In this document: positions 1 through 5,861 of the stretch, piece by piece
How the letters are laid out: each line of letters begins with the position of its first letter
Position numbering within the stretch: the stretch's first letter is position 1
Made by a program: the position numbers and the translations under genes
The notes under the pieces: model-generated
Databases searched by the model: none
The model's input: only the letters and a program-made list of their open reading frames with translations
Told to the model about the DNA's origin: nothing
Assembly: GCA_964479435.1 (NCBI GenBank)
Contig: CAYZME010000101.1
Coordinates: forward strand, 1-5,978
DNA length: 5,978 nt
Source: JAAYKS01 sp964479435
GTDB lineage: Bacteria; Bacillota; Clostridia; Saccharofermentanales; UBA5734
Direction of reading: 5' to 3'

Positions 1-34
1 CGGCGCCGGCGCGTTGTGAAAATCGGATCATCAT
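1..34 (-). CDS. clpC: ClpC, ATP-dependent Clp protease ATPase subunit (first 11 codons only)
   Basis: Only the N-terminus is in the window: it reads MMIRFSQRAGA and then leaves the left edge. ClpC proteins typically begin MMFGRFTERA, so the double Met followed by a hydrophobic residue, Arg-Phe, a short polar residue and Arg-Ala fits well. A strong AAGGAGGG site (42-49) sits 7 nt before the first ATG, and the start lies 16 nt after the mcsB stop. ClpC is the Hsp100 unfoldase that binds phosphoarginine-tagged proteins and feeds them to ClpP. Identity rests mostly on position as the fourth gene after ctsR-mcsA-mcsB, the standard order. Either of two adjacent ATGs (32-34, 29-31) could start translation; the upstream one is better spaced. 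Confidence 0.87.
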   Translation of the reverse strand, partial: MMIRFSQRAGA

Positions 35-50
35 GTGTTTGCCCTCCTTG

Positions 51-1073
51 TTATGTCAAAATCGCGTGCAGCGCTTTGGCGCGCTCGACATCGCGTTCGT
101 TTTCATTCATTGCGTGGCCGGCGCTTTTCTGGATGCTGGCCGGACCGATCGAGACAATCGCCCGGTTGAGCGCTTCTTCGGTCACGCCTTCGACCAGCTG
201 CAGCGACAGCCCCAGCCGCGCGTCCGAGATCAACGTCATGGCCTCGGCCGACGTCATCCGCCGCGCGTGCCGCAACAGAGCCAGCGCGCGATTGGCCCGG
301 TCGGCCAACCCCACCGGGTCGGCGTCACGCACTGCCTGCCGCGCCTTGCGCTCCTGTGTCGTCAATTGGTCCGCCACCCGCCGCAGATCGGCGATCAGTT
401 CATCCTCGCTCAGTCCCAGCGTGATCTGGTTGCTGACCTGAAACAAATAACCGGAAGCTTTGCTGTGCTCGCCATAGAACCCGCGCACCGCGAACCCCAT
501 TTTGCCCAGACTCTCGACCGTCCCGCGCAACAGGCCGGCCATCGCCAACCCGGGCAGATGGGCCATCACGGAAGCGCGCATGCCGGTGCCGACATTGGTC
601 GGGCAAGCGGTCAAAAACCCATACTGGGCGTGAAACGCGATCGGCAAACGGCTCTCGAGGAGCAACGCCGCCGCCTCCGCCTTGCGATACGCGGCGTCCA
701 GATCAAACCCGGAAGCCATCGCCTGCACGCGGATGTGGTCTTCTTCGTTGACCATCACCGAGACCGACTCGTCGCGGCTGATGATCGCCCGCCGGCACTC
801 GCCCAGGCGCGCCAGATCCTCCGAGATCAGATGCTTCTCGACCAGCGCCATGCGGTCTTTCTCCGGCAGGCACCCCAGGTCGACATCGACATACGCGGCC
901 CGCCGCTCGTCCGAATCACCAAAAAACGAATCCGACACCCGCTGGGAAATCGCGGCCGCGCCGCCGCTGTCGAGGCGGTTGGGAAACGGGTACCCCGCCA
1001 AATTGCGCGCCAGGCGCACCCGGCTGGAAAGGATGACATCGCTGTCAGGGCCTTTGTCCATATACCACGTCAT
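51..1073 (-). CDS. mcsB: McsB protein-arginine kinase
   Basis: McsB phosphorylates arginine side chains, inactivating CtsR and marking proteins for ClpCP. The 340-residue protein shows the phosphagen-kinase fold signatures: SSRVRLARN (16-24, nucleotide-binding arginines), NEEDHIR (109-115, the conserved substrate-site loop), LTACPTNVGTG (154-164) with catalytic-loop Cys157, SNQITLG (214-220) and SDARLG (283-288). Near the C-terminus RDVERA (327-332) matches the RDxxRA phosphoarginine-binding motif that allosterically activates McsB, which separates it from creatine and arginine kinases. It is slightly shorter than B. subtilis McsB (about 363 residues): some 13 residues are missing at the N-terminus before the KGPDSD block, and the tail ends soon after RDVERA. 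The start codon overlaps the mcsA stop (ATGA), so translation is probably coupled. All key residues are present, so an active enzyme is inferred. Confidence 0.96.
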   Translation of the reverse strand: MTWYMDKGPDSDVILSSRVRLARNLAGYPFPNRLDSGGAAAISQRVSDSFFGDSDERRAAYVDVDLGCLPEKDRMALVEKHLISEDLARLGECRRAIISRDESVSVMVNEEDHIRVQAMASGFDLDAAYRKAEAAALLLESRLPIAFHAQYGFLTACPTNVGTGMRASVMAHLPGLAMAGLLRGTVESLGKMGFAVRGFYGEHSKASGYLFQVSNQITLGLSEDELIADLRRVADQLTTQERKARQAVRDADPVGLADRANRALALLRHARRMTSAEAMTLISDARLGLSLQLVEGVTEEALNRAIVSIGPASIQKSAGHAMNENERDVERAKALHAILT

Positions 1074-1089
1074 GCCTCCTCCCCCCTCT
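1070..1089 (-). promoter_or_regulatory. mcsA-mcsB ATGA overlap with purine-rich ribosome binding run
   Basis: The mcsB ATG (1071-1073) shares bases with the mcsA TGA stop (1070-1072). Immediately upstream, within the last mcsA codons (Glu-Arg-Gly-Glu-Glu), the minus strand has a run of G and A. The perfect AGGAGG in it ends only 1 nt before the ATG, too close for ordinary initiation, while the GAGGGG part further upstream has normal spacing. The arrangement suggests translational coupling or reinitiation, keeping kinase and activator in proportion. Confidence 0.7.
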
Positions 1090-1708
1090 CACTGCTTGTG
1101 ATCCGGGCCTCGTGGGCCCGGATTTCGTCGCGCAATCGCGCCGCTTCTTCGTAATCCTCCCGCGTGATGGCCGCGCGCAGCTGTCCGCGCAGCTGCGTCA
1201 GCAGCTGGGTCGCCAGGTCCGGCGCGGCCACTTGTGCCGGCCGCGCTTCGTCCGTCACCGTAGGTGCCGCCGGTGTGGCAGCGTCGCCCGCCGCGCCCGC
1301 GGCCGCGGGCGCGCCCTCGTACACACGTCCTGTGTGATGCCCCGACGCCTGGACGCGGGCAAAGATCTGCTCCATCCGCTCTCCGAATGTGTCATAGCAG
1401 GAAGCACAGCCGACCAGGCCGGTTTTGCGGAACATGTCGTAGGTCGTGCCGCAGGCCGGGCAGGCATGGGCCGGCGCGGTCGGCGAGGCGGCCGTGCCAA
1501 AGGACGGCACGCCGCCCAGCGCGTGAAAAACACCGGCGGGTATGGGTTGGGAAAAGAAGGAGCCGGCCAGGTCCTGTAACGCCTGCTGGCCTTGCTCGTA
1601 GCCCCGGCGCGCGCAATCCGCGCACAAGTGCCGCTCACTCTCCGTGCCGTTGATATTTTGTTGAATGTGAACCGTCGCCTCGTTCACCTGGCATTGATCA
1701 CATTTCAT
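1070..1708 (-). CDS. mcsA: McsA, zinc-binding activator of McsB with UVR domain
   Basis: McsA is the small partner that stimulates the arginine kinase McsB and helps release CtsR from DNA under stress. The 212-residue protein has two paired-cysteine zinc clusters: C3-x2-C6 with C29-x2-C32, and C83-x2-C86 with C101-x2-C104 in a CPACG...GCASC arrangement. A C-terminal UVR-type segment (about 168-205, including REDYEEAARLRDEI) is predicted to be a helical hairpin. Between them lies an Ala/Pro-rich low-complexity linker (about 133-164), making the protein longer than B. subtilis McsA (about 185 residues). The chosen ATG is preceded by GGAGG (1718-1722) 9 nt upstream and puts the first CxxC at residues 3-6, as in the family. 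It follows ctsR by 38 nt and overlaps mcsB by 4 nt. Function is assigned by domain order plus operon position. Confidence 0.95.
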   Translation of the reverse strand: MKCDQCQVNEATVHIQQNINGTESERHLCADCARRGYEQGQQALQDLAGSFFSQPIPAGVFHALGGVPSFGTAASPTAPAHACPACGTTYDMFRKTGLVGCASCYDTFGERMEQIFARVQASGHHTGRVYEGAPAAAGAAGDAATPAAPTVTDEARPAQVAAPDLATQLLTQLRGQLRAAITREDYEEAARLRDEIRAHEARITSSERGEEA

Positions 1709-1746
1709 CGATCGCTTCCTCCCTCCCCTGATTCCCGGCGCGTTCT

Positions 1747-2208
1747 TTAACGCAGGAACAGGCTGGTCAGCATATTCTTGAACAAGTCCATCCGGATCGC
1801 CGCGCGCTGCGCGACATCCACCTGGGACAGGGCGTTATCGGACAGCGCGGCGCGCAACAAGCGCGCGTCCTGCGGGCCGATGATCCCGTAGTCGATAAAA
1901 TTCCCGATGTAAATCTCCGCTTCATGCTGGGACAATTCCTCCCCAAAGGAGTGCAGCGCGTGCATCAGATAGGCGCTGTCTTCCCCCAATTCGATCCGCT
2001 GGATGCGGATCCACCCGCCGCCGCCGCGCCGGCTTTCGACCAGGTAACCCTGGCCATTGGTAAAGCGCGTCGACAGCACATAAGTGATTTGGGAGGGGAC
2101 ACAATTGACCATCTCCGCCAGACGGCTGCGCGTGATTTCCACAGCGCCGTCGTTTTGTTCAATCATGTGTTTGATGGTTTCTTCGATCAAATCACTCAGC
2201 CTGGCCAT
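1747..2208 (-). CDS. ctsR: CtsR, repressor of class III heat-shock genes
   Basis: CtsR is a dimeric winged helix-turn-helix repressor of clp and ctsR-operon genes; heat, and McsB/McsA under stress, relieve repression. The 153-residue reading beginning MARLSDLIEE aligns with the family from the first residues. The DNA-binding part is about 1-70: VPSQITYVLSTRFT (37-50) is the helix-turn-helix signature and ESRRGGGGWIRI (58-69) is the wing with the tetraglycine heat-sensing loop at 62-65. Arg61 precedes the glycines, matching the arginine region McsB phosphorylates in Geobacillus/Bacillus CtsR. The C-terminal dimer/ClpC-adaptor half ends MLTSLFLR, close to the MLTSLKLK of B. subtilis. The start at 2208 has GGAGGG (2215-2220) 6 nt upstream. 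A longer in-frame reading to 2268 is rejected because it would begin inside the promoter -10 box. It is first in the operon and probably autoregulated. Confidence 0.97.
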   Translation of the reverse strand: MARLSDLIEETIKHMIEQNDGAVEITRSRLAEMVNCVPSQITYVLSTRFTNGQGYLVESRRGGGGWIRIQRIELGEDSAYLMHALHSFGEELSQHEAEIYIGNFIDYGIIGPQDARLLRAALSDNALSQVDVAQRAAIRMDLFKNMLTSLFLR

Positions 2209-2240
2209 ACCGCTCCCTCCGTTGAAATGACGTTCTCGCA

Positions 2241-2263
2241 TTTGACTTTGACTATCTTTGTCA
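2241..2263 (-). promoter_or_regulatory. CtsR operator (tandem heptad repeats)
   Basis: The CtsR consensus is a direct repeat of (A/G)GTCAAA separated by a 3-nt NAN spacer. On the minus strand TGACAAA (2257-2263), spacer GAT (2254-2256) and AGTCAAA (2247-2253) fit this: the second heptad is perfect, the first has two mismatches, and the spacer has the central A. A third AGTCAAA (2241-2247) follows at once, sharing one A with the second. The site covers the predicted transcription start and the next bases, where bound repressor would block polymerase. Known: consensus and autoregulation. Inferred: occupancy here. Confidence 0.87.
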
Positions 2264-2267
2264 TACA

Positions 2268-2296
2268 AATATAGACGCTTCCCCGCCGTCTGTCAA
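2268..2296 (-). promoter_or_regulatory. SigA-type promoter of the ctsR operon
   Basis: On the minus strand a perfect -35 box TTGACA (2291-2296) is followed by exactly 17 nt and then TATATT (2268-2273), one mismatch from TATAAT. The predicted transcription start is about 2261, giving a leader of roughly 50 nt before the ctsR ATG. A vegetative promoter shut by CtsR and opened by stress is how the operon works in Bacillus. Confidence 0.88.
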
Positions 2297-2334
2297 CCCC
2301 TTGCGCAAGAGAAAAAGAAGGGTGGACGCTGCGC

Positions 2335-3573
2335 TTAGATCCCGAACACGCGGCTGGCGTTGTCGTGAAAGATCAGCGACAGGATCTGCTGCGCCCGATC
2401 GATCGTCACCACACCGTCCGCGACCATGTCGGCCAACGAGGCGGCGGCGTTGTCACGCGCGATCAGCAAGTGCCCCAGCACGCCGTCGACCAAGAGATAG
2501 TCGCCGCCAAACGCGAAGATTTTGGTCACCGGGACGGCTTCGAGAAATTCCCGCAGCGCGATGCGCGCGGCGGTGGGCGCGATGATGTGGCTCCAGCACA
2601 TATCCAAATAGACGTTGGGGTGGGTTTTGGCCAACACCAGCGCTTCCCGGAACCAGGGGTAACCGATGTGAAACAAGGAAAACGCGACCCGGGGGTAGCG
2701 GCCGAACAGCGGCGCCAGCAGCATCGGGTCGGAGTGGCGCAGCGGATGCCGCATCCCTTCCTGGAGCCCGGTGTGGATTTGCACGGGCAGTCCGTCGCGA
2801 TCGGCCAACTCCAGCAGATGTCGCACCACATAATCCTGGACCGCGGTCGGCAATCCGTCCGCGAACCCCGCCGCGGACGCGGCCCTGTACGCCGCGCGCG
2901 CTTCCCGTGCCGGCACGTCCGCGAACGCGATCGGGCGCTGATACGCCAGCGCGAACTTCAGCGCGACCATCCCGTCGCCGCGGTTGCGGTGGTACATGGA
3001 CTCGAGCTGTTCCAGGTGGTGGTCCAGGGTCGCCGGCAGGGCGGCCTCCGGCGCCGGCAGGATCAACCGCCCGGCCTGCCAGACCGGCCGGAAAAAAGCG
3101 CGATCGACAGCCATGTCATCCTCCCAGAAATCCAAAATCGACAGCCGGATGCCGCACATCCCCTTGAGCACGCGCCGGCGGTGATCCGGGTCGTCCATCG
3201 CCGCGCGAAATCTCTGATTGAGCAACGGCAGCGTCTCGCTGTCCCAGTGGGAAATCCCATACAGCTTTTCGGCGGCCAGCCGCAGCGCCCGCACATAGGT
3301 CGTGTCCTGCGTGGCTTGCCAAAAAGGCGCGAGCAGCGCCCAACGCGCTTCCAGCGGTTCCGCGGGGTCGCGCACGTAGGCCAGCTGGGTTTCTGTCAGA
3401 CCAGCGCTCTGCAGGTCGCTCGACGCGTAATGGGCCAGGTATTCCCCCAGGATGTCCAGACGGGGATCGAGCTGGTTGCCAAAGGGCGGCAAATGTTCAT
3501 GGGTGTCCAGCACCGGCTGGGTTTGCAGGTATGCCAGCAATTCGGCCCGAATCGCCCGCTCTGGTGATGTCAT
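2335..3573 (-). CDS. Amidohydrolase-superfamily TIM-barrel enzyme, substrate unknown
   Basis: A 412-residue protein of the metal-dependent amidohydrolase superfamily, closest in appearance to the Amidohydro_2 / uronate-isomerase-like branch. Candidate metal and catalytic residues in order are: D23-T-H25-E-H27 (strand 1 HxH motif), K206 in VALKFALAY (possible carboxylated lysine position, uncertain), H267 in VQIHTG (strand 5), H302 in FHIGYP (strand 6) and D358 in FGGDY (strand 8). The end, HDNASRVFGI, resembles the usual closing DNAxxLFGL. No signal peptide or membrane segment is seen, so it is probably cytoplasmic. The start at 3573 has GAGGGGGAG 6 nt upstream; a longer reading to 3642 would overlap the preceding gene and lacks a family-like N-terminus. 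It follows the DUF6320-type gene by 43 nt, so co-transcription is likely. The reaction (hydrolysis, decarboxylation or sugar-acid isomerisation) cannot be told from sequence alone. Confidence 0.85.
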   Translation of the reverse strand: MTSPERAIRAELLAYLQTQPVLDTHEHLPPFGNQLDPRLDILGEYLAHYASSDLQSAGLTETQLAYVRDPAEPLEARWALLAPFWQATQDTTYVRALRLAAEKLYGISHWDSETLPLLNQRFRAAMDDPDHRRRVLKGMCGIRLSILDFWEDDMAVDRAFFRPVWQAGRLILPAPEAALPATLDHHLEQLESMYHRNRGDGMVALKFALAYQRPIAFADVPAREARAAYRAASAAGFADGLPTAVQDYVVRHLLELADRDGLPVQIHTGLQEGMRHPLRHSDPMLLAPLFGRYPRVAFSLFHIGYPWFREALVLAKTHPNVYLDMCWSHIIAPTAARIALREFLEAVPVTKIFAFGGDYLLVDGVLGHLLIARDNAAASLADMVADGVVTIDRAQQILSLIFHDNASRVFGI

Positions 3574-3616
3574 ATGGATCTCCCCCTCGTTACCCGCGCG
3601 GATGCCGCCGGGTTTT

Positions 3617-4345
3617 TCAAAAGTGCATTTTGCGGGCGACATCCTCGCGGAAGGCGGGATTGCGCCCCAACAGGATCAGGATCACAACCAGCACAACGAT
3701 CGGAATGGCCGCCAGCAGGGACCAGGTCACCCGCAGCGTCTGATCGATCGCCCAGCCGGTGACCACCTCGATGGTCACCACCAGCCACGCGACCGAGAGC
3801 AGGATCGCCACCAGGGCGTACAGGCCGCGCAAGACGCAGCGGTGGATCAAAATGGCGTTGACGATCACCAACAGACAGACCGTCCCCGCGATCGGCAACG
3901 CCAGGGGGACAAACCAGGTGTCGGGCGCGGACAAGCGCTCGATCAGCCACAGATAGGTCAGCAGCACGACGGTGTCGGGGATCAGCAGCGCGGCCGGGCC
4001 CCGCTCACGCAACTCGATGCGCGTGGGCAGCAGGGGCAGGACAAAAAGCACCCACAACGTGACCGCCGCGCCCAAGACATACAGGCTCCAGCTCAGGACG
4101 CCACCGTACACCAGGTTGACCGCCGCGCTCAACAGCGCCGGCAGCGCCAGGACACAGGTGACGACAAAAGCGATCGTCCGCCGGTCAAAGCGGGTGACCG
4201 GCGGGCAGGTGTCGTCGGGCGGCGGGTACAGCGCCGGGTCGCCGGCGCGATACGGCTGGATGGGATTGATGACCTGGACGCCGCACAGCGGGCATTTGCG
4301 CTCACCCGTCCCCAGGCGCACGCCGCAGTTGACACAAAAAGACAT
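3617..4345 (-). CDS. Zinc-ribbon multi-pass membrane protein, DUF6320 type
   Basis: A 242-residue protein with an N-terminal zinc ribbon: C4-x2-C7 and C18-x2-C21 in the form CVNCG...CPLCG, followed by VINP. After a Pro-rich linker (about 28-52) come about six hydrophobic helices, near 57-79, 83-106, 118-138, 145-168, 170-191 and 207-227. The charged tail ends REDVARKMHF and is presumably cytoplasmic, as is the ribbon. The architecture resembles the DUF6320 family, which I recall being found beside alcohol-acetyltransferase-like genes in clostridia, as here; no function is established that I know of. Start: ATG with GGGAGG (4352-4357) 6 nt upstream. It lies 88 nt after the acyltransferase-like gene and before the amidohydrolase. 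A membrane partner or regulator of the acyltransferase-like protein is a guess from context. Confidence 0.8.
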   Translation of the reverse strand: MSFCVNCGVRLGTGERKCPLCGVQVINPIQPYRAGDPALYPPPDDTCPPVTRFDRRTIAFVVTCVLALPALLSAAVNLVYGGVLSWSLYVLGAAVTLWVLFVLPLLPTRIELRERGPAALLIPDTVVLLTYLWLIERLSAPDTWFVPLALPIAGTVCLLVIVNAILIHRCVLRGLYALVAILLSVAWLVVTIEVVTGWAIDQTLRVTWSLLAAIPIVVLVVILILLGRNPAFREDVARKMHF

Positions 4346-4394
4346 GGCCGTCCTCCCTTGTTTCCTAAATAATGTATCCTGCCAGACCGCGGCC

Positions 4395-4428
4395 GCGGCC
4401 CCCCGCCCTCAGCTTCTGCGCGGGCCGC
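4395..4428 (-). other. GC-rich potential hairpin between the acyltransferase-like and DUF6320-type genes
   Basis: On the minus strand GCGGCCCGC (4420-4428) can pair with GCGGGGGGCCGC (4395-4406) if three G bulge out, leaving a 13-nt loop. No run of T follows, so it is not a standard intrinsic terminator. It could protect the mRNA 3' end or cause pausing in the 88-nt gap. Such pairing can also arise by chance in sequence this rich in G and C. Confidence 0.35.
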
Positions 4429-4433
4429 CGATT

Positions 4434-5729
4434 CTACAACCATCCTCCCGGCCAGCCGTTGCTTTCGACCGTCACCGGGATGCCCCAGTCGACGATCCGG
4501 CGGAAAAACCCCCGTTGCAACTCGGTCTCGCGGATCGTGGCGGTAAAAGTGATCAGGAGCCGGCCGTTCGAGCCCATCATCGCACAGACGACCGGGTTCT
4601 GGCGGGAGGGTCCGAGCATAAAATCCAGGCGCTCGATCTGGTTTGACATCTCCTGCGGCATCGCCACGTCGCCCAGGTTGGACAAGACCGTCGTATAACG
4701 CGATTCGCCCGAGCGGTAATAGGCCAGTCGCATCGCCAGGATTTTGAGCGGCAACGGCGTGACGCGCAACAAAGCGCTGCGCTCCGGCCGCACGTTGGCG
4801 CACATCAGCGCGTTGAGGTTTTTGGCGGTCATGTTGTAGCGCATAAAGTGGTGGACCTGGCTGACCACTTCCTCAAATGTATAGGCGCCGAACGCCGGTT
4901 CGATGCCCGGGTTGGCAAACAGGGAAAAGTTGCGCACCGTCGCCGACGGGAAATGGCGGCGCATGTTGACCGGGACCGAGACGCGGATGGGGCGCCGCTG
5001 GTGCCGCCAATCGCGTTGCTGGATCTGCTGGATCTCATCGATCAGCATCGCGGCGCACAATTCGGTCAGGGTCACCTTGTGGTCGTGTGCCTGTTCCAAC
5101 ATCCGGTCCAGCGGCATCGAGCCGACGATGATCGAAACGGCGCCCTCGCCCAGCCGGCTCCCGTCCAGATGATAGGACAGCGATTCCGACGGCCGCCGGA
5201 TGACGCGGAAATTGGCATGCCGCGCGTACGCGTCTTCGAGTTCTTCCGGGTCGGGGGCGGCCCCGACATCCAGGATGGTATCGGAATAGCTGATCGGGGT
5301 GCCACGCAGGCGCAAATACTGCGCCACCAGCGTTTTGAGAAAGATCATGCCGCCGGCGCCGTCGGCCAGCGAATGGAAGATTTCGACGGCGATGCGCCGA
5401 TCGTGATACAGCACACGCAGGCGGTAGCGGTTGTTGTCCCGGCGGGTAAAGCGGCGGCAAGGGGCCGGGGTTTCGGGCGCGACCGAAAAACGCGCGCGGT
5501 TTTCTTCGAGGTAGTACCAGAACAAGCCGGCGCGCAGGCGCACTTTAAACGCCGGGAACCGCGGCAACGTCTGTTCCGCCGCACGCTGCAACAGGACCGG
5601 ATCGACCGGTTCACGCATCAGCGCGCCCACCCGGAACACGGTCGGGTGGCGGCTGTTCATAATCACGGGATAGATCTTGGCCGCGTTGTCCAAACGGAAC
5701 CACCGCGGGCCGGACTCACTTCGGCGCAC
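4434..5729 (-). CDS. Condensation / alcohol-acetyltransferase-like protein
   Basis: A 431-residue protein of the CoA-dependent acyltransferase superfamily (condensation domains, PapA5, alcohol acetyltransferases). It opens with RWFRLDNAAKIYP (9-21), typical of the clostridial 'alcohol acetyltransferase' group. H119-SLA-D123-G matches the core of the HHxxxDG active-site motif, with Phe in place of the first, less critical His; H119 would be the catalytic base. Later blocks are VPVNMRRHFP (252-261, matching the conserved 'nlR' region) and NLGD (351-354) near the C-terminal half of the two-lobed fold. No carrier-protein or adenylation domain is attached, and there is no signal peptide. It probably transfers an acyl group from CoA to an alcohol or lipid, but donor and acceptor are unknown. 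The start codon is GTG, supported by AAGGGGAGGG 6 nt upstream. It is the first gene of the leftward cluster. Confidence 0.82.
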   Translation of the reverse strand: MRRSESGPRWFRLDNAAKIYPVIMNSRHPTVFRVGALMREPVDPVLLQRAAEQTLPRFPAFKVRLRAGLFWYYLEENRARFSVAPETPAPCRRFTRRDNNRYRLRVLYHDRRIAVEIFHSLADGAGGMIFLKTLVAQYLRLRGTPISYSDTILDVGAAPDPEELEDAYARHANFRVIRRPSESLSYHLDGSRLGEGAVSIIVGSMPLDRMLEQAHDHKVTLTELCAAMLIDEIQQIQQRDWRHQRRPIRVSVPVNMRRHFPSATVRNFSLFANPGIEPAFGAYTFEEVVSQVHHFMRYNMTAKNLNALMCANVRPERSALLRVTPLPLKILAMRLAYYRSGESRYTTVLSNLGDVAMPQEMSNQIERLDFMLGPSRQNPVVCAMMGSNGRLLITFTATIRETELQRGFFRRIVDWGIPVTVESNGWPGGWL

Positions 5730-5769
5730 GTGCCACCCTCCCCTTACTTTTCAGGCTGTCCGCACGCTT

Positions 5770-5796
5770 ATTATATCGGTTCCGTATGTATGTTAA
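5770..5796 (-). promoter_or_regulatory. Candidate promoter for the acyltransferase-like gene
   Basis: The minus strand carries a perfect TATAAT (5770-5775). TTAACA (5791-5796), one mismatch from TTGACA, lies 15 nt upstream, shorter than the ideal 17. Predicted transcription would start near 5763, giving a leader of about 33 nt that includes the ribosome binding site (5736-5745). The -10 is strong; the -35 assignment is less certain. Confidence 0.6.
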
Positions 5797-5799
5797 AAT
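5791..5799 (+). promoter_or_regulatory. Candidate extended -10 promoter for the rightward zinc-ribbon gene
   Basis: TGTTAAAAT on the plus strand is an extended -10 element: TG, one base, then TAAAAT (5794-5799), one mismatch from TATAAT. No good -35 box stands 16-18 nt upstream, which extended -10 promoters can tolerate. Transcription would start near 5806 and leave about 56 nt of leader. It overlaps the -35 box proposed for the opposite strand. Confidence 0.5.
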
Positions 5800-5861
5800 G
5801 GCGATAAACAAGACGGGAGACCATCTTTGCCATCCCGAGGTCGGAAGAGGAGGATTCTGCC

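Noticed and set aside
609..615. Single GGTCAAA heptad resembling half a CtsR site (another at 4183-4189)
   Set aside because: Both lie alone inside coding sequence without a second heptad at the right spacing and without a promoter, so they are best seen as chance matches.
33..1154. Long plus-strand open frame opposite mcsB
   Set aside because: It is a shadow of mcsB in GC-rich DNA: rich in Arg, Gln and His with no recognisable domain, while the other strand has unmistakable kinase motifs.
2209..2268. Upstream in-frame extension of ctsR by 20 codons
   Set aside because: Its ATG falls inside the -10 box, upstream of the predicted transcription start, and the extra residues cover the operator. 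The start at 2208 has a proper ribosome binding site and matches the family N-terminus.
2365..3567. Long plus-strand open frame opposite the amidohydrolase (400 codons)
   Set aside because: Low-complexity Arg/Gln/Gly composition and no domain; the minus strand encodes a coherent TIM-barrel protein with metal ligands.
3574..3642. Upstream in-frame extension of the amidohydrolase by 23 codons
   Set aside because: It overlaps the end of the DUF6320-type gene and reads into the ribosome binding site of the start at 3573, which is well spaced.
4361..4390. Possible internal promoter before the DUF6320-type gene (minus-strand TACATT)
   Set aside because: Only a four-of-six -10 match and no credible -35 at 16-18 nt; co-transcription from upstream is simpler.
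4848..5807. Plus-strand open frame opposite the acyltransferase-like gene
   Set aside because: It is antisense to a gene with recognised motifs, has shadow-like composition, and runs through the divergent promoter region.
5808..5838. Short inverted repeat CGGGA/TCCCG in the leader of the rightward gene
   Set aside because: A 5-bp stem with a 14-nt loop is too weak to support a regulatory structure or riboswitch.
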